A DNA stretch of 64,000 nt from Streptomyces aidingensis (lineage in GTDB: Bacteria > Actinomycetota > Actinomycetes > Streptomycetales > Streptomycetaceae): NCBI RefSeq assembly GCF_900112355.1, contig NZ_FOLM01000002.1, positions 262,742-326,741 on the forward strand, written 5' to 3'. Under the pieces are notes generated by a model. It made no database searches. It saw only the letters and a list, made by a program, of their open reading frames with translations, and was not told where the DNA came from. Both the position numbers and the translations under genes were made by a program. Every line of letters starts with the position of its first letter. Position 1 is the first letter of the stretch. Below, one piece after another: positions 40,509 to 48,733 of the stretch.

Positions 40509-43070
40509 ATGCCCGCACCACCCTCCGTATCCACCGCGCCGAGAGGACGCAGACGCAGATCAGCACTGCTGACCCTCGCCCTGCTGCTGCCCGCCGTGCT
40601 GCTGAGCGCCGCGCCCCGGGCGGCGGCCGACCCCAATCTGGTCACCAACCCGGGCTTCGAGACGGCCGGCAGCGGCGACATGCCGTACTGCTGGTCCCGT
40701 TCCGGCTGGGGCGACAACGAGTTCGTGATCCAGCCCACCACCGACGCCCATGGCGGCAGCACCGCCATGGAGGTCACCCTCACCGAACGGCTGGAGGGCG
40801 ACCGCAAGGCCCTGATCACCGAGAGCGCGGAGTGCGCCCCCTTTGTGGAAGAGGGCCACCAGTACGACCTGTCGCTCTGGTACAAGGCCACCACCGGCTC
40901 CAACTCGGTGACCATCTTCCGGCACGACACCACGCTCGGCTGGCAGTACTGGACCGATGTGCAGACCCTGGGCCCGGCCGCCGCATACACCTACACCGAG
41001 GTCCGCACCCCGGAGATCCCGCCGGGCACCGACCGGATCGCCTGGGGCGTCTCGCTGTACGCGGTCGGCACCCTGATCACCGACGACTACTCGATGGTGG
41101 ACGCCACCGTGCCCGACCCGGGCCCGGTCTGCACCGGCACCCAGGCCGAGTGCGAGGACGGCGCCTGGGAGGTGCTGCCCACCGAGAACCCGGTCCGCTC
41201 CATGCACTCGGTGGTGCTGCACAACGGCAAGGTGCTGCTCATCGCGGGCTCCGGCAACAGCGAGGAACTGTTCGCGGCCGGCACCTTCACCTCGGCGGTC
41301 TACGACCCCGCGGACGGCAGCTACACGGTGATCCCCACCCCGGACGACATGTTCTGCGCGGGACATGTGCAGCTGGCGGACGGCCGGGTGCTGGTGATGA
41401 GCGGCAACCTGGCCTACCCGGACGCCGAGGGCACCCATGGCTACGAGGGCTACAAGGACTCGTACATCTTCGATCCGGCCACCGAGACGTACACCAAGAC
41501 CAATGACATGAACGACGGGCACTGGTACCCGTCGGCGACCATCCTGGGCAATGGTGACGTGCTGTCCTTCGGCGGGCTGCGCGAGGACTCCACGGGCAGC
41601 GTCACCGCCGAACTGTGGTCGCACGAGCAGCAGCAGTGGCTGCCCACCTGGCAGGTCAACCAGACCTGGTCGTTCTGGGGCCTGTACCCGTCGATGATCC
41701 TGATGCAGGACGGGCGGCTGTTCTACAGCGGCAGCCATGTCTTCGGCAACGGCACCCCGGGCACCGGCGCCTCGATCTACGACTACGGCGCCAACACCAT
41801 CACCGAGGTGCCCGGCCTGCAGAACAAGGACGAGCGCGACCAGTCGGCCAGCGTGCTGCTGCCCCCGGCCCAGGACCAGAAGGTCATCACCATGGGCGGC
41901 GGCAACATCGACACCAACCCGGACGCCAACCGGCTGACGGACATCATCGACCTGACCCAGCCCGACCCGGCGTACGAGCCGGGGCCGCTGCTGCCGCAGG
42001 GCACGGTGGACCTGGGCGACGGCCCGGTGCCGCAGACCGGCGACCAGGGCAAGATGTATGTCTCGGCGGTGCTGCTGCCGGACGGCACGGTGCTGGAGAC
42101 CGGCGGCGGCCTGCACAACCGGGCCGACCCGGTCTACGAGTCGTCCATCTTCGACCCGGTGACCGAGACCTTCGACCCGGTGGCGCCGAACCCGGAGGCC
42201 TACGGCTACCACTCCTCCGCGTTCCTGCTGCCGGACGGCCGGGTGATGGCCACCGGCGACAACCCGGGCGACGGCTCGTGGAACCACAATGTCTCCATCT
42301 ACAGCCCGCCGTACCTGTTCCGCGGCGACCGGCCGCAGATCACCTCGGTGGCCGCCACCGAATGGGACTACGGCTCCACCCAGCAGATCACGGTGGACTC
42401 GCCCATCGTCAAGGCGGAGCTGATCCGCCCGGCGGCGGTGACCCACTCCTCCGACCCCAACCAGCGGTTCGTGGATCTGCCGCTGACGGTCAACGGCTCC
42501 ACCATCGACCTCAACGTGACCAGCAACCCCAACCTGGCCCCGCCCGGCTGGTACATGCTGTTCGCGGTGAACGCCGACGGGGTGCCGTCCATCGCCGAGT
42601 GGGTGCACCTGGGCGTGCCGGAGAGCGGCACCATGCTCTCCGCCACCACCACCGGCCACGACCACGGCGCCATGACCCTCTCCGGCACCGAGGACTCCCT
42701 CTCGACGCTCTCCACCGGGACCACCGGGACCACCGCGTCGCCGGAGGAGGATCTCGTCCCGGCCGTCCAGGACTTCGCCGGCAGCCTGACCGGCGAGGTC
42801 CGCGGCCCGGAGAAGCGGCGCGAATCGGAACCGGTGGATGTCCGGATCGCCGGCTGCGAGCGGGCCTACGGCGCCGCCGACGTCTGCGTGCCGACCGCCT
42901 TCCCGCCGAAGGTGGCGGACACCACCAGGGGCCGGTGCGCATGGCTCCGGCAGCACGACTTCGGCCGGCTGGAGCTCAACGGCACCGAGGATCCGCTGCG
43001 GCTGGACCGGAACGGCGACGGCCTGGCCTGCGGCAAGGGTGATGTGCCCAAGCGGTACCGCCTCACCTGA
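40509..43070 (+). CDS. Secreted GlxA-like copper-radical oxidase with C-terminal excalibur-like domain
   Basis: An 853-residue exported protein. A signal peptide (about 1-40, cut near APRAAA) leads to a carbohydrate-binding-like domain (PNLVTNPGFETAGSGDMPYC to about residue 200), a seven-bladed kelch-type galactose-oxidase domain (about 215-610) and an early-set/DUF1929 domain. Copper-site candidates are Cys in DDMFCAGHVQL (cross-link Cys), Tyr in GHWYPSATI, Tyr-His in YGYHSSAFLLPDGR and His in AAVTHSSDPNQR. The last 70 residues form an excalibur-like domain with DRNGDGLACG, absent from classic GlxA. It closes the glycan operon 130 bp after the GtrA gene. Confidence 0.88.
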   Translation: MPAPPSVSTAPRGRRRRSALLTLALLLPAVLLSAAPRAAADPNLVTNPGFETAGSGDMPYCWSRSGWGDNEFVIQPTTDAHGGSTAMEVTLTERLEGDRKALITESAECAPFVEEGHQYDLSLWYKATTGSNSVTIFRHDTTLGWQYWTDVQTLGPAAAYTYTEVRTPEIPPGTDRIAWGVSLYAVGTLITDDYSMVDATVPDPGPVCTGTQAECEDGAWEVLPTENPVRSMHSVVLHNGKVLLIAGSGNSEELFAAGTFTSAVYDPADGSYTVIPTPDDMFCAGHVQLADGRVLVMSGNLAYPDAEGTHGYEGYKDSYIFDPATETYTKTNDMNDGHWYPSATILGNGDVLSFGGLREDSTGSVTAELWSHEQQQWLPTWQVNQTWSFWGLYPSMILMQDGRLFYSGSHVFGNGTPGTGASIYDYGANTITEVPGLQNKDERDQSASVLLPPAQDQKVITMGGGNIDTNPDANRLTDIIDLTQPDPAYEPGPLLPQGTVDLGDGPVPQTGDQGKMYVSAVLLPDGTVLETGGGLHNRADPVYESSIFDPVTETFDPVAPNPEAYGYHSSAFLLPDGRVMATGDNPGDGSWNHNVSIYSPPYLFRGDRPQITSVAATEWDYGSTQQITVDSPIVKAELIRPAAVTHSSDPNQRFVDLPLTVNGSTIDLNVTSNPNLAPPGWYMLFAVNADGVPSIAEWVHLGVPESGTMLSATTTGHDHGAMTLSGTEDSLSTLSTGTTGTTASPEEDLVPAVQDFAGSLTGEVRGPEKRRESEPVDVRIAGCERAYGAADVCVPTAFPPKVADTTRGRCAWLRQHDFGRLELNGTEDPLRLDRNGDGLACGKGDVPKRYRLT

Positions 43071-43115
43071 ACCTGGACCTGAGGTCCCCGCCCGTTCGGT
43101 CCGCCCCGGACCGCC

Positions 43116-43150
43116 CGGACCGCCCGCGCACCTCGCGCGCGGGCGGTCCG
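43116..43150 (+). terminator. Terminator of the glycan/GlxA operon
   Basis: A perfect 14-bp stem (CGGACCGCCCGCGC at 43116-43129 with its complement at 43137-43150) and a 7-nt loop lie 46 bp after the GlxA-like stop. Confidence 0.75.
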
Positions 43151-43289
43151 CCGTGTCGCGGATGCCGCTGCGGATGCGGGGTGCCGAAGCCGGTGGGACG
43201 CTGGCAGGGACCTGCGCACGACGCCGTGGAGCGTGCCGCGCCACCGGGCGCACCGCAGTTCCACGCACCACCGCCGAAAGGTGGCCGAG

Positions 43290-43991
43290 GTGGCACCTGC
43301 CGCGAAGCATCCCCTGGACATCGAGGCGGACATCGATCCCCGGCTGAGCCGCTGGATGTGGCTGGTGAAGTGGCTGCTGGCCATTCCGCACTACATCGTC
43401 CTGGTCTTTCTCTGGATCGCCTTCTTCTTCGTCACCGTGGTGGCGTTCTTCGCCATCCTGTTCACCGCCCGCTATCCACGGGCGCTCTTCGACTTCAACG
43501 TCGGGGTGCTGCGCTGGTCCTGGCGGGTCGGCTACTACGCCTGGTACGTGCTGGGCACCGACCGGTATCCGCCGTTCACGCTCAAGGACGTGCCGGATTA
43601 TCCGCTGCGGGTGCGCCTGGCGTATCCGGAACGCCTGTCGCGGGGCCTGGTCCTGGTCAAGTGGTGGCTGCTGGCCCTGCCGCAGTACCTGGTGGTGGCC
43701 GTCCTGACGGGCGCCGGGGGCGGCGGCGGCGACTGGGACACCGGCTACCGGATCGGTCTGGTACCGCTGCTCACGCTGTTCGCCGTGATCGCGCTGCTGT
43801 TCACGGCACGCTACCCGCGAGGGCTGTTCGACTTCCTGGTGGGCCTGGTCCGCTGGACGATGCGCGTGGATGTGTACGCGTCGCTGCTGACGGACACCTA
43901 TCCGCCGTTCCGGCTGGACATGGGCGGCCGGGAGCCCGGGGCGAAGACCCCGCCGGCCACGCCCGCCGCACCGGGGCCGCCGCCCGGCTGA
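43290..43991 (+). CDS. DUF4389-family membrane protein
   Basis: A 233-residue membrane protein with two related halves. Each has a helix pair followed by a shared signature: FFAILFTARYPRALFDFNVG in the first and LLFTARYPRGLFDFLVGLVR in the second, each ending in a tyrosine/proline stretch (DRYPPFTL, DTYPPFRLD). This duplicated pattern is DUF4389; the function is unknown. The start is GTG at 43290 because AAAGGTGG lies just upstream and the protein then begins shortly before HPLDIEADIDPRLSRWMWLV. It stands alone on the plus strand and converges on the SWIM gene. Confidence 0.85.
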   Translation: MAPAAKHPLDIEADIDPRLSRWMWLVKWLLAIPHYIVLVFLWIAFFFVTVVAFFAILFTARYPRALFDFNVGVLRWSWRVGYYAWYVLGTDRYPPFTLKDVPDYPLRVRLAYPERLSRGLVLVKWWLLALPQYLVVAVLTGAGGGGGDWDTGYRIGLVPLLTLFAVIALLFTARYPRGLFDFLVGLVRWTMRVDVYASLLTDTYPPFRLDMGGREPGAKTPPATPAAPGPPPG

Positions 43992-44126
43992 TCCGGCCCC
44001 GGCGGCAGCGACGGCGACGTGGCCGCGCGCAGCCGGACGACATACCGGCAGGTCTGCGGGGAGACCGAGGTTCGCGCCGCACGGCTGGGTCGCGGTCGTC
44101 GGGCGGGGCCCGCCCGCGGGCCGCGC

Positions 44127-45533
44127 TCAGGGCGCGGGGGCGGCGGTGCCGGCGGGCGCGGTGCGGCCGGCCATCCGGGCGGCCAGCGCATGGCGGCAGG
44201 GGCCGCGCCCGCCGCGGTACTCCGCCCACCAGGGGCAGGTGCAGGTCATGGCGCCGGCCGCGGTGGTGCGTACCTGGTAGACCAGCTCGCCGGAGCGGAC
44301 CGCGGCCAGGCCGTCGCCGAGAAAGGTCACCGCCCCGGCGGCGACCAGCTCCCTGGCCCCGACCAGGCGCGGATTGTGCTTCTCGGCGCGGCCGGCGTCA
44401 TAGGGCAGTTCACGGTGGTAGTAGGCGGCCTCTGCGGTGTCGTACCCGACCCGGCCGGCGGTGCCGAGCCGGGTCAGCGCCGCCCGCACCCGTTCCCGGG
44501 ACAGGCCCGACCGCGCGGCCAGCTCCGCCGGATCGATGCACGGCTCCCAGGCCAGCAGCACGCCGAGCAGCTCGGCGTCGGCCGCGCTCTCCTCCCCGGC
44601 GAGATGCTCCAGCACCGCGCCCTCGCCGGAGAAGCCGCGCGCCGGATCGGGCGAGAGCGTGAGCGTCAGCCGCATACCGGGCAGCGCCAGCTCCCAGGCG
44701 CTGGCCGACGCCGGTGCCGCGGCGGAGACCGGCGGGCCGTAGATCCGCAGGCCGGTGGCGTGCCGCAGCACCCGGTGCAGCGCGGCCAGCCGGGCCGGGC
44801 CGGGCAGGCACACCGCGCCCGGCGCGGGCCGGCCGGCGGGCCGCAGCCCGCTGCCGTGCGGCGCGGGCAGCACCCAGCGCACCCCGCCGCCGCTCCGGCC
44901 GGTGCCGCCGCGCGGCAGCGAGCGCAGGAAACGCACCGCCTCCCCGGCGGTCAGCTCGGCCCGCAGATCGAAGCCGGAGGCGATGACCTGCGTCTCGGCG
45001 AAACCGCGCAGCCAGCGGTCGGGCAGCGGCACCTTCTTCTCCACCAGCGGCCCGTCGAGGGCGGTGACGGTCAGCTCCTCCGGGCCGACCCGCAGATGCA
45101 GCGGCTCGCCGGCCCCGAGCCGGGAGAGCGCCTCGCGCAGCGGGTTGTTGATGTCGACATTGGTGGTGCCGTGGGCGACATCCGCGCCGTCCAGCCCGGC
45201 GGGGAGCACATCCAGCCGTGCGTGGACGCCGCAGCAGCCGGAGAAGGACTCGAAGCGCAGCCGGTCACCGCCCGCCGTGACCACCGGGTCCAGCGCGCCG
45301 TGGTCCGGGCGGGGCCGGTGGTAGCGGGTGGCGGCCACATCGGCGACCGACAGCAGCGCCTGCGCCGCCGCCTGCGGCTCGGCCAGAAAGCCGGTGAAGA
45401 ACCGGGGATGGGCCTCGGCCCCGGCGGGGGTGAGGCCGCCGGAGGTCTCCAGCCCGAGCTCGGCCCCACCGGGCCCGCCGCGACGCATCGCGGACGCCCG
45501 GCGATACGCATACGCCTGTACTGATCGCGTCAT
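44127..45533 (-). CDS. SWIM zinc-finger protein with DNA-damage-type promoter
   Basis: A 468-residue protein with a C-terminal SWIM zinc finger, MTCTCPWWAEYRGGRGPCRH (CxC...CxH, about residues 430-450), preceded by a winged-helix-like segment (ELAARSGLSRERVRAALTRL). The N-terminal half (EAHPRFFTGFLAEPQAAAQA, TNVDINNPLREALSRLG) is typical of bacterial SWIM proteins found beside MoxR/VWA genes. SWIM domains bind DNA or proteins; eukaryotic and archaeal Sws1 act in recombination. The ATG at 45533 lies 7 nt after a RecA-NDp -10 hexamer, so its mRNA is probably leaderless. The next gene upstream, DUF6493-like, carries the same promoter type. Confidence 0.88.
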   Translation of the reverse strand: MTRSVQAYAYRRASAMRRGGPGGAELGLETSGGLTPAGAEAHPRFFTGFLAEPQAAAQALLSVADVAATRYHRPRPDHGALDPVVTAGGDRLRFESFSGCCGVHARLDVLPAGLDGADVAHGTTNVDINNPLREALSRLGAGEPLHLRVGPEELTVTALDGPLVEKKVPLPDRWLRGFAETQVIASGFDLRAELTAGEAVRFLRSLPRGGTGRSGGGVRWVLPAPHGSGLRPAGRPAPGAVCLPGPARLAALHRVLRHATGLRIYGPPVSAAAPASASAWELALPGMRLTLTLSPDPARGFSGEGAVLEHLAGEESAADAELLGVLLAWEPCIDPAELAARSGLSRERVRAALTRLGTAGRVGYDTAEAAYYHRELPYDAGRAEKHNPRLVGARELVAAGAVTFLGDGLAAVRSGELVYQVRTTAAGAMTCTCPWWAEYRGGRGPCRHALAARMAGRTAPAGTAAPAP

Positions 45534-45540
45534 GCAACGG

Positions 45541-45563
45541 AACGTAACCCACACCACTGACAA
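45541..45563 (-). promoter_or_regulatory. RecA-NDp (PafBC-type) promoter of the SWIM gene
   Basis: On the minus strand the sequence is TTGTCAGTG, 8 nt, then TACGTT. This matches exactly the mycobacterial RecA-independent DNA-damage promoter consensus TTGTCRGTG-N8-TAnnnT recognised with PafBC. The -10 ends 7 nt before the ATG at 45533, predicting a leaderless transcript. Confidence 0.8.
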
Positions 45564-45705
45564 CCGGGCAGCCCCCGGGGACTCGTGGGCGCCCGCCCCG
45601 CACGGCGGATCCGGCGCCCCACCGGGCCGACAGGCCGGACGGACCCGCCCGCCGGGCACCCGGGACCCACGGGCGGGCCCGAAGCGCCCGGCGCCCCGGG
45701 CCGTC

Positions 45706-48471
45706 TCAGCGGGCGGCGAGGGCCGCGGCGAGGCGGCGGGCCTCGGTACGGGCACGGGAGCCGCCGCGCCGGGCGGCGTACTCGGCCAGGCCGGCCGGCT
45801 CCGTCCCGGGCCGTATCCGCTCGGCGCAGTCGGCGGCCACGGCCAGCAGATCGCCCAGCACCCGGGGCGGCCGGGCCTCGGCCAGCAGCCCCGGCAGCAG
45901 CTCGGCCAGCACCGCCCACACCGTGCGGTGGGCACCGCTCTCCGCCGCCATGGCCAGGGCCGCCGCCGTCCGGACCGGCCGGTGGGCCAGGGCCGCCTCC
46001 GGACGCAGCAGCCGGGCCAGGGAGCGGGCCATCAGCCCGGCGTCGAGCCGCCGCTGCGCGGCCAGCGTCAGCAGCGCGTCCACCGCCGCCGCCCGATGGG
46101 CGTCCCCGGCCGACCCCAGCCCGCGGGCCAGGCAGTCGTGCACGGCGGCGCCCGCCGGGCCGGGGGCCTCGGCGAGCAGCGGCAGATCCTCGGGGGACCG
46201 CCCCCAGTCCGCGGCGTTCTCCCCGACGAGCAGTGCGCCGAGCTGCCCGGCCACGGCCTCCCGCTGCCCGGGCACGGCCAGCAGCCAGTGCCCGGCCGGA
46301 TGGCTGCCCGGGCACCAGCCGGGGACCGCCGGGAAGGGCTCGGCCAGGGCCCGGAACTCCGGGGTGCGCACCTGGCCGGGCACGGCCAGGCCGGCCATCG
46401 CCGGATGCCCCTGGCGGCCGGGTATGACGGGCGGCGGCGGAACCGGGTGGTCGCCGGAATGCGGGGACGGCGACGGAGGCCGGGGCGGACCGGCGGCCAG
46501 GCAGGCGGCCAGCCGGTCACCCTCGGGAAGGCCCGCCGCCCCGGCCCGGGCGGCGAGTCCGGCGCGCTCCTCCGGGCCGGGGTGGCGCAGGCGGAGCAGG
46601 GCCTGGTCGAAGTCGGCGGCGGCGGGCCGCACCCCCAGCCGGGCGTACTCGGCCAGCCTGCGGATCAGCTCCCCGGGGGCCAGCAGCCCGTCCCGGCTGC
46701 CGGGGGTGGCCAGCAGCAGCGGCAGCGGGTCCCCGGTGACGATCCGGTGCGCGGCCTCCCGCAGCCGCGCGTCCAGCGCCGCCCGGAACCGGTCGGCGGC
46801 GCATCGCACCGCCGCGCCGCCGTCGCCGAGCGCGTCGGCCGGGCCCAGGGTGCCGAGCACGGCCGCGACGACCACCCCGAGCCGGCAGGTGTCCTCCCGC
46901 AGGACCTTGGCGTCCCGCAGCACGGGGTGGTGGCCGGCCAGCGGCTGCAGCGCCCCGGCCAGTGCCGTGCGGTCCCGGTGGGCCAGGCGTATCAGCCCGT
47001 CCAGGGCGCGCTCGAAGTCCAGCGCCGGCTGCGAGCCGGCCGCCGGCCGCCGTGCGGACGCGGTCTCGGCCAGCATCGCGGCCACCTCGGCGGCCAGCGT
47101 CGCCGGTTCCGCCGGCGGGGCGCCGAGCGGCTCCTGCCCCCGGTACGGCGGCAGCGCCTCGGCGGTTCCGGCCGGGGCCGCGGGCCGCGGGTCCGGCAGC
47201 AGCTCCGGCTCGCCGAGCAGTTCCGCGGCGCGGGCGCGCAGCATCGGCGTCAGCCCGGCCGCGGCCTCGGTCAGCCGCTGCCGCGCCCGCTCCTGCCCCG
47301 CCGCCCCCGGCAGCCGCCGGGCATGCCGCGCCAGCAGCCGCACGGCCCGTTCCTGGAGGGTGATGTCGGGGTGGGCGAACGCCTCGGCCACGGCCGGCAG
47401 CAGCAGCCCGGCCTGCTCCGGCCGCTGCCGCAGCGCCCGGTCCAGCAGCGAAAGCTGGGCCCGCACCACCTTCTTCTCGGTGCGGAACAGCACCGCCGGG
47501 CTGAGCTGGGCGAGCGTGGCGGCGGACAGCCGGTCCGCCTCCCACAGCCGGCGCAGCGTGCCCTGCGCCCAGGCGGCCACCGCCGAGGGGGCGTCGGCGG
47601 CCAGGACCGCCCAGTCGCCGGTGCGGAATTCCAGCTCCTGGTCGGTCGGTTCCAGCGCGGTCAGCAGGGCGAGGAAAAAGCCCGGGTCGTCGGCGCGCCC
47701 GCCGCGTACCAGGACCGAGCAGCAGCCCTCCAGCAGCGCCCGGCGGTCCAGCAGCCCCTCCCGGGCGAGCGCGGCCAGCGCACCGGGCCACTGCCGGGGG
47801 TCGCGGATCTCTTCGGGCGTGGCCCCGGCGGGGAGGCCGCCCAGTTCACCGCCCATCCGGTCGATCTCGAAGAACCGGGGGGCCAGCAGCGGGGTGTACG
47901 GGTCCTCGCGCAGCACATCGAGCCGGGTGACCGGGGCGAGGCCGGTGCGGGTGCGGCGCCGCGGGACATGGCGGGTCCGCTCGGTGACCGCCAGCGCCCA
48001 CATCCGCACAAAGGGTTCGCCGAGCGGCACCGGGGCGCCGGTCTCCCGTTGCAGCGCCTCGATCATCCGGTAGTCGGGGAGCAGCAGCCCGGGGTGGTCG
48101 CCGAGGCGCTCGATCAGCTCCCCCGCCCACCGCGGGCCGCGCGGGGCCAGTACCGCCGCCAGATCGGCCGGGTTGAAGCGGTGCCGGCGCAGGTCGGACG
48201 CCATCAGCCACTGGGCGCAGCCGGCCGGGCCCCGGTGGCAGCCGGCCCCGGCCAGGCGCAGCGCGGACAGGTGCGGCCGGCGATCCCCGGGCTGCTCGTG
48301 GAAGGCGCGGCGCCGCTGCCCCAGCACCTCCAGCAGGGTGCGTCGCCCCGCGTCGCCGAGTTCCGCCAGTGGTGCGGGCACATCGGCGGGGCGTCCGGTG
48401 TCCACCGCGGCCAGGACGGCGTGGGCGGCGGGCGGGAGGACGGTGGCCCGGGGGGCGGCGGCTCGGGTCAT
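45706..48471 (-). CDS. Large DUF6493-like protein with DNA-damage-type promoter
   Basis: A 921-residue, mostly helical Ala/Leu/Arg-rich protein with no catalytic motif I can name. The N-terminal part (about 1-270) has GCHRGPAGCAQWLMASDLRR and PLLAPRFFEIDRMGGELGGL; the middle looks like HEAT-type repeats (LQERAVRLLARHARRLPGAA); the C-terminal half is again helical. This resembles the DUF6493 family that neighbours SWIM genes in streptomycetes. The start is uncertain: ATG 48471 has GGAA upstream, whereas ATG 48570 lies about 10 nt after the expected transcription start but would add only a Pro/Ala-rich extension. A RecA-NDp promoter precedes it. Confidence 0.65.
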   Translation of the reverse strand: MTRAAAPRATVLPPAAHAVLAAVDTGRPADVPAPLAELGDAGRRTLLEVLGQRRRAFHEQPGDRRPHLSALRLAGAGCHRGPAGCAQWLMASDLRRHRFNPADLAAVLAPRGPRWAGELIERLGDHPGLLLPDYRMIEALQRETGAPVPLGEPFVRMWALAVTERTRHVPRRRTRTGLAPVTRLDVLREDPYTPLLAPRFFEIDRMGGELGGLPAGATPEEIRDPRQWPGALAALAREGLLDRRALLEGCCSVLVRGGRADDPGFFLALLTALEPTDQELEFRTGDWAVLAADAPSAVAAWAQGTLRRLWEADRLSAATLAQLSPAVLFRTEKKVVRAQLSLLDRALRQRPEQAGLLLPAVAEAFAHPDITLQERAVRLLARHARRLPGAAGQERARQRLTEAAAGLTPMLRARAAELLGEPELLPDPRPAAPAGTAEALPPYRGQEPLGAPPAEPATLAAEVAAMLAETASARRPAAGSQPALDFERALDGLIRLAHRDRTALAGALQPLAGHHPVLRDAKVLREDTCRLGVVVAAVLGTLGPADALGDGGAAVRCAADRFRAALDARLREAAHRIVTGDPLPLLLATPGSRDGLLAPGELIRRLAEYARLGVRPAAADFDQALLRLRHPGPEERAGLAARAGAAGLPEGDRLAACLAAGPPRPPSPSPHSGDHPVPPPPVIPGRQGHPAMAGLAVPGQVRTPEFRALAEPFPAVPGWCPGSHPAGHWLLAVPGQREAVAGQLGALLVGENAADWGRSPEDLPLLAEAPGPAGAAVHDCLARGLGSAGDAHRAAAVDALLTLAAQRRLDAGLMARSLARLLRPEAALAHRPVRTAAALAMAAESGAHRTVWAVLAELLPGLLAEARPPRVLGDLLAVAADCAERIRPGTEPAGLAEYAARRGGSRARTEARRLAAALAAR

Positions 48472-48587
48472 GGGCGGATTTCCGTTCGGGTGCGTGGCTC
48501 GTGGCGCTGGTACGGGCGCGGGCGCGGGCGCGGCGGGGCTCCGCGTCACCGGGGGCCGGCCGTCCCGCATCGGAACGGCTGTCACCG

Positions 48588-48610
48588 AACGTAACTCACC
48601 CCTCTGACAG
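48588..48610 (-). promoter_or_regulatory. RecA-NDp (PafBC-type) promoter of the DUF6493-like gene
   Basis: On the minus strand the sequence is CTGTCAGAG, 8 nt, then TACGTT. It matches the TTGTCRGTG-N8-TAnnnT consensus at all but two positions and has the same spacer length and -10 as the SWIM gene promoter. The -10 ends 117 nt before the ATG at 48471. Confidence 0.65.
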
Positions 48611-48636
48611 CAGCGTTGCCGGGCGCGCTGCGCGTG

Positions 48637-48679
48637 CCGCCCCGGGCCGGAGCGGCCGGTGGGCTCCGGCCCGGGGCGG
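48637..48679 (-). terminator. Terminator after the PhoX-like gene
   Basis: A perfect 17-bp stem (48637-48653 with 48663-48679, arm CCGCCCCGGGCCGGAGC) and a 9-nt loop lie 55 bp beyond the PhoX-like stop. It separates that transcript from the damage-type promoter of the next minus-strand gene. Confidence 0.8.
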
Positions 48680-48733
48680 ACGGTCGGACAGGGCCGGCCG
48701 GACAGAGGGCCGGCCCGGCGGCCCCGGGAGCCG

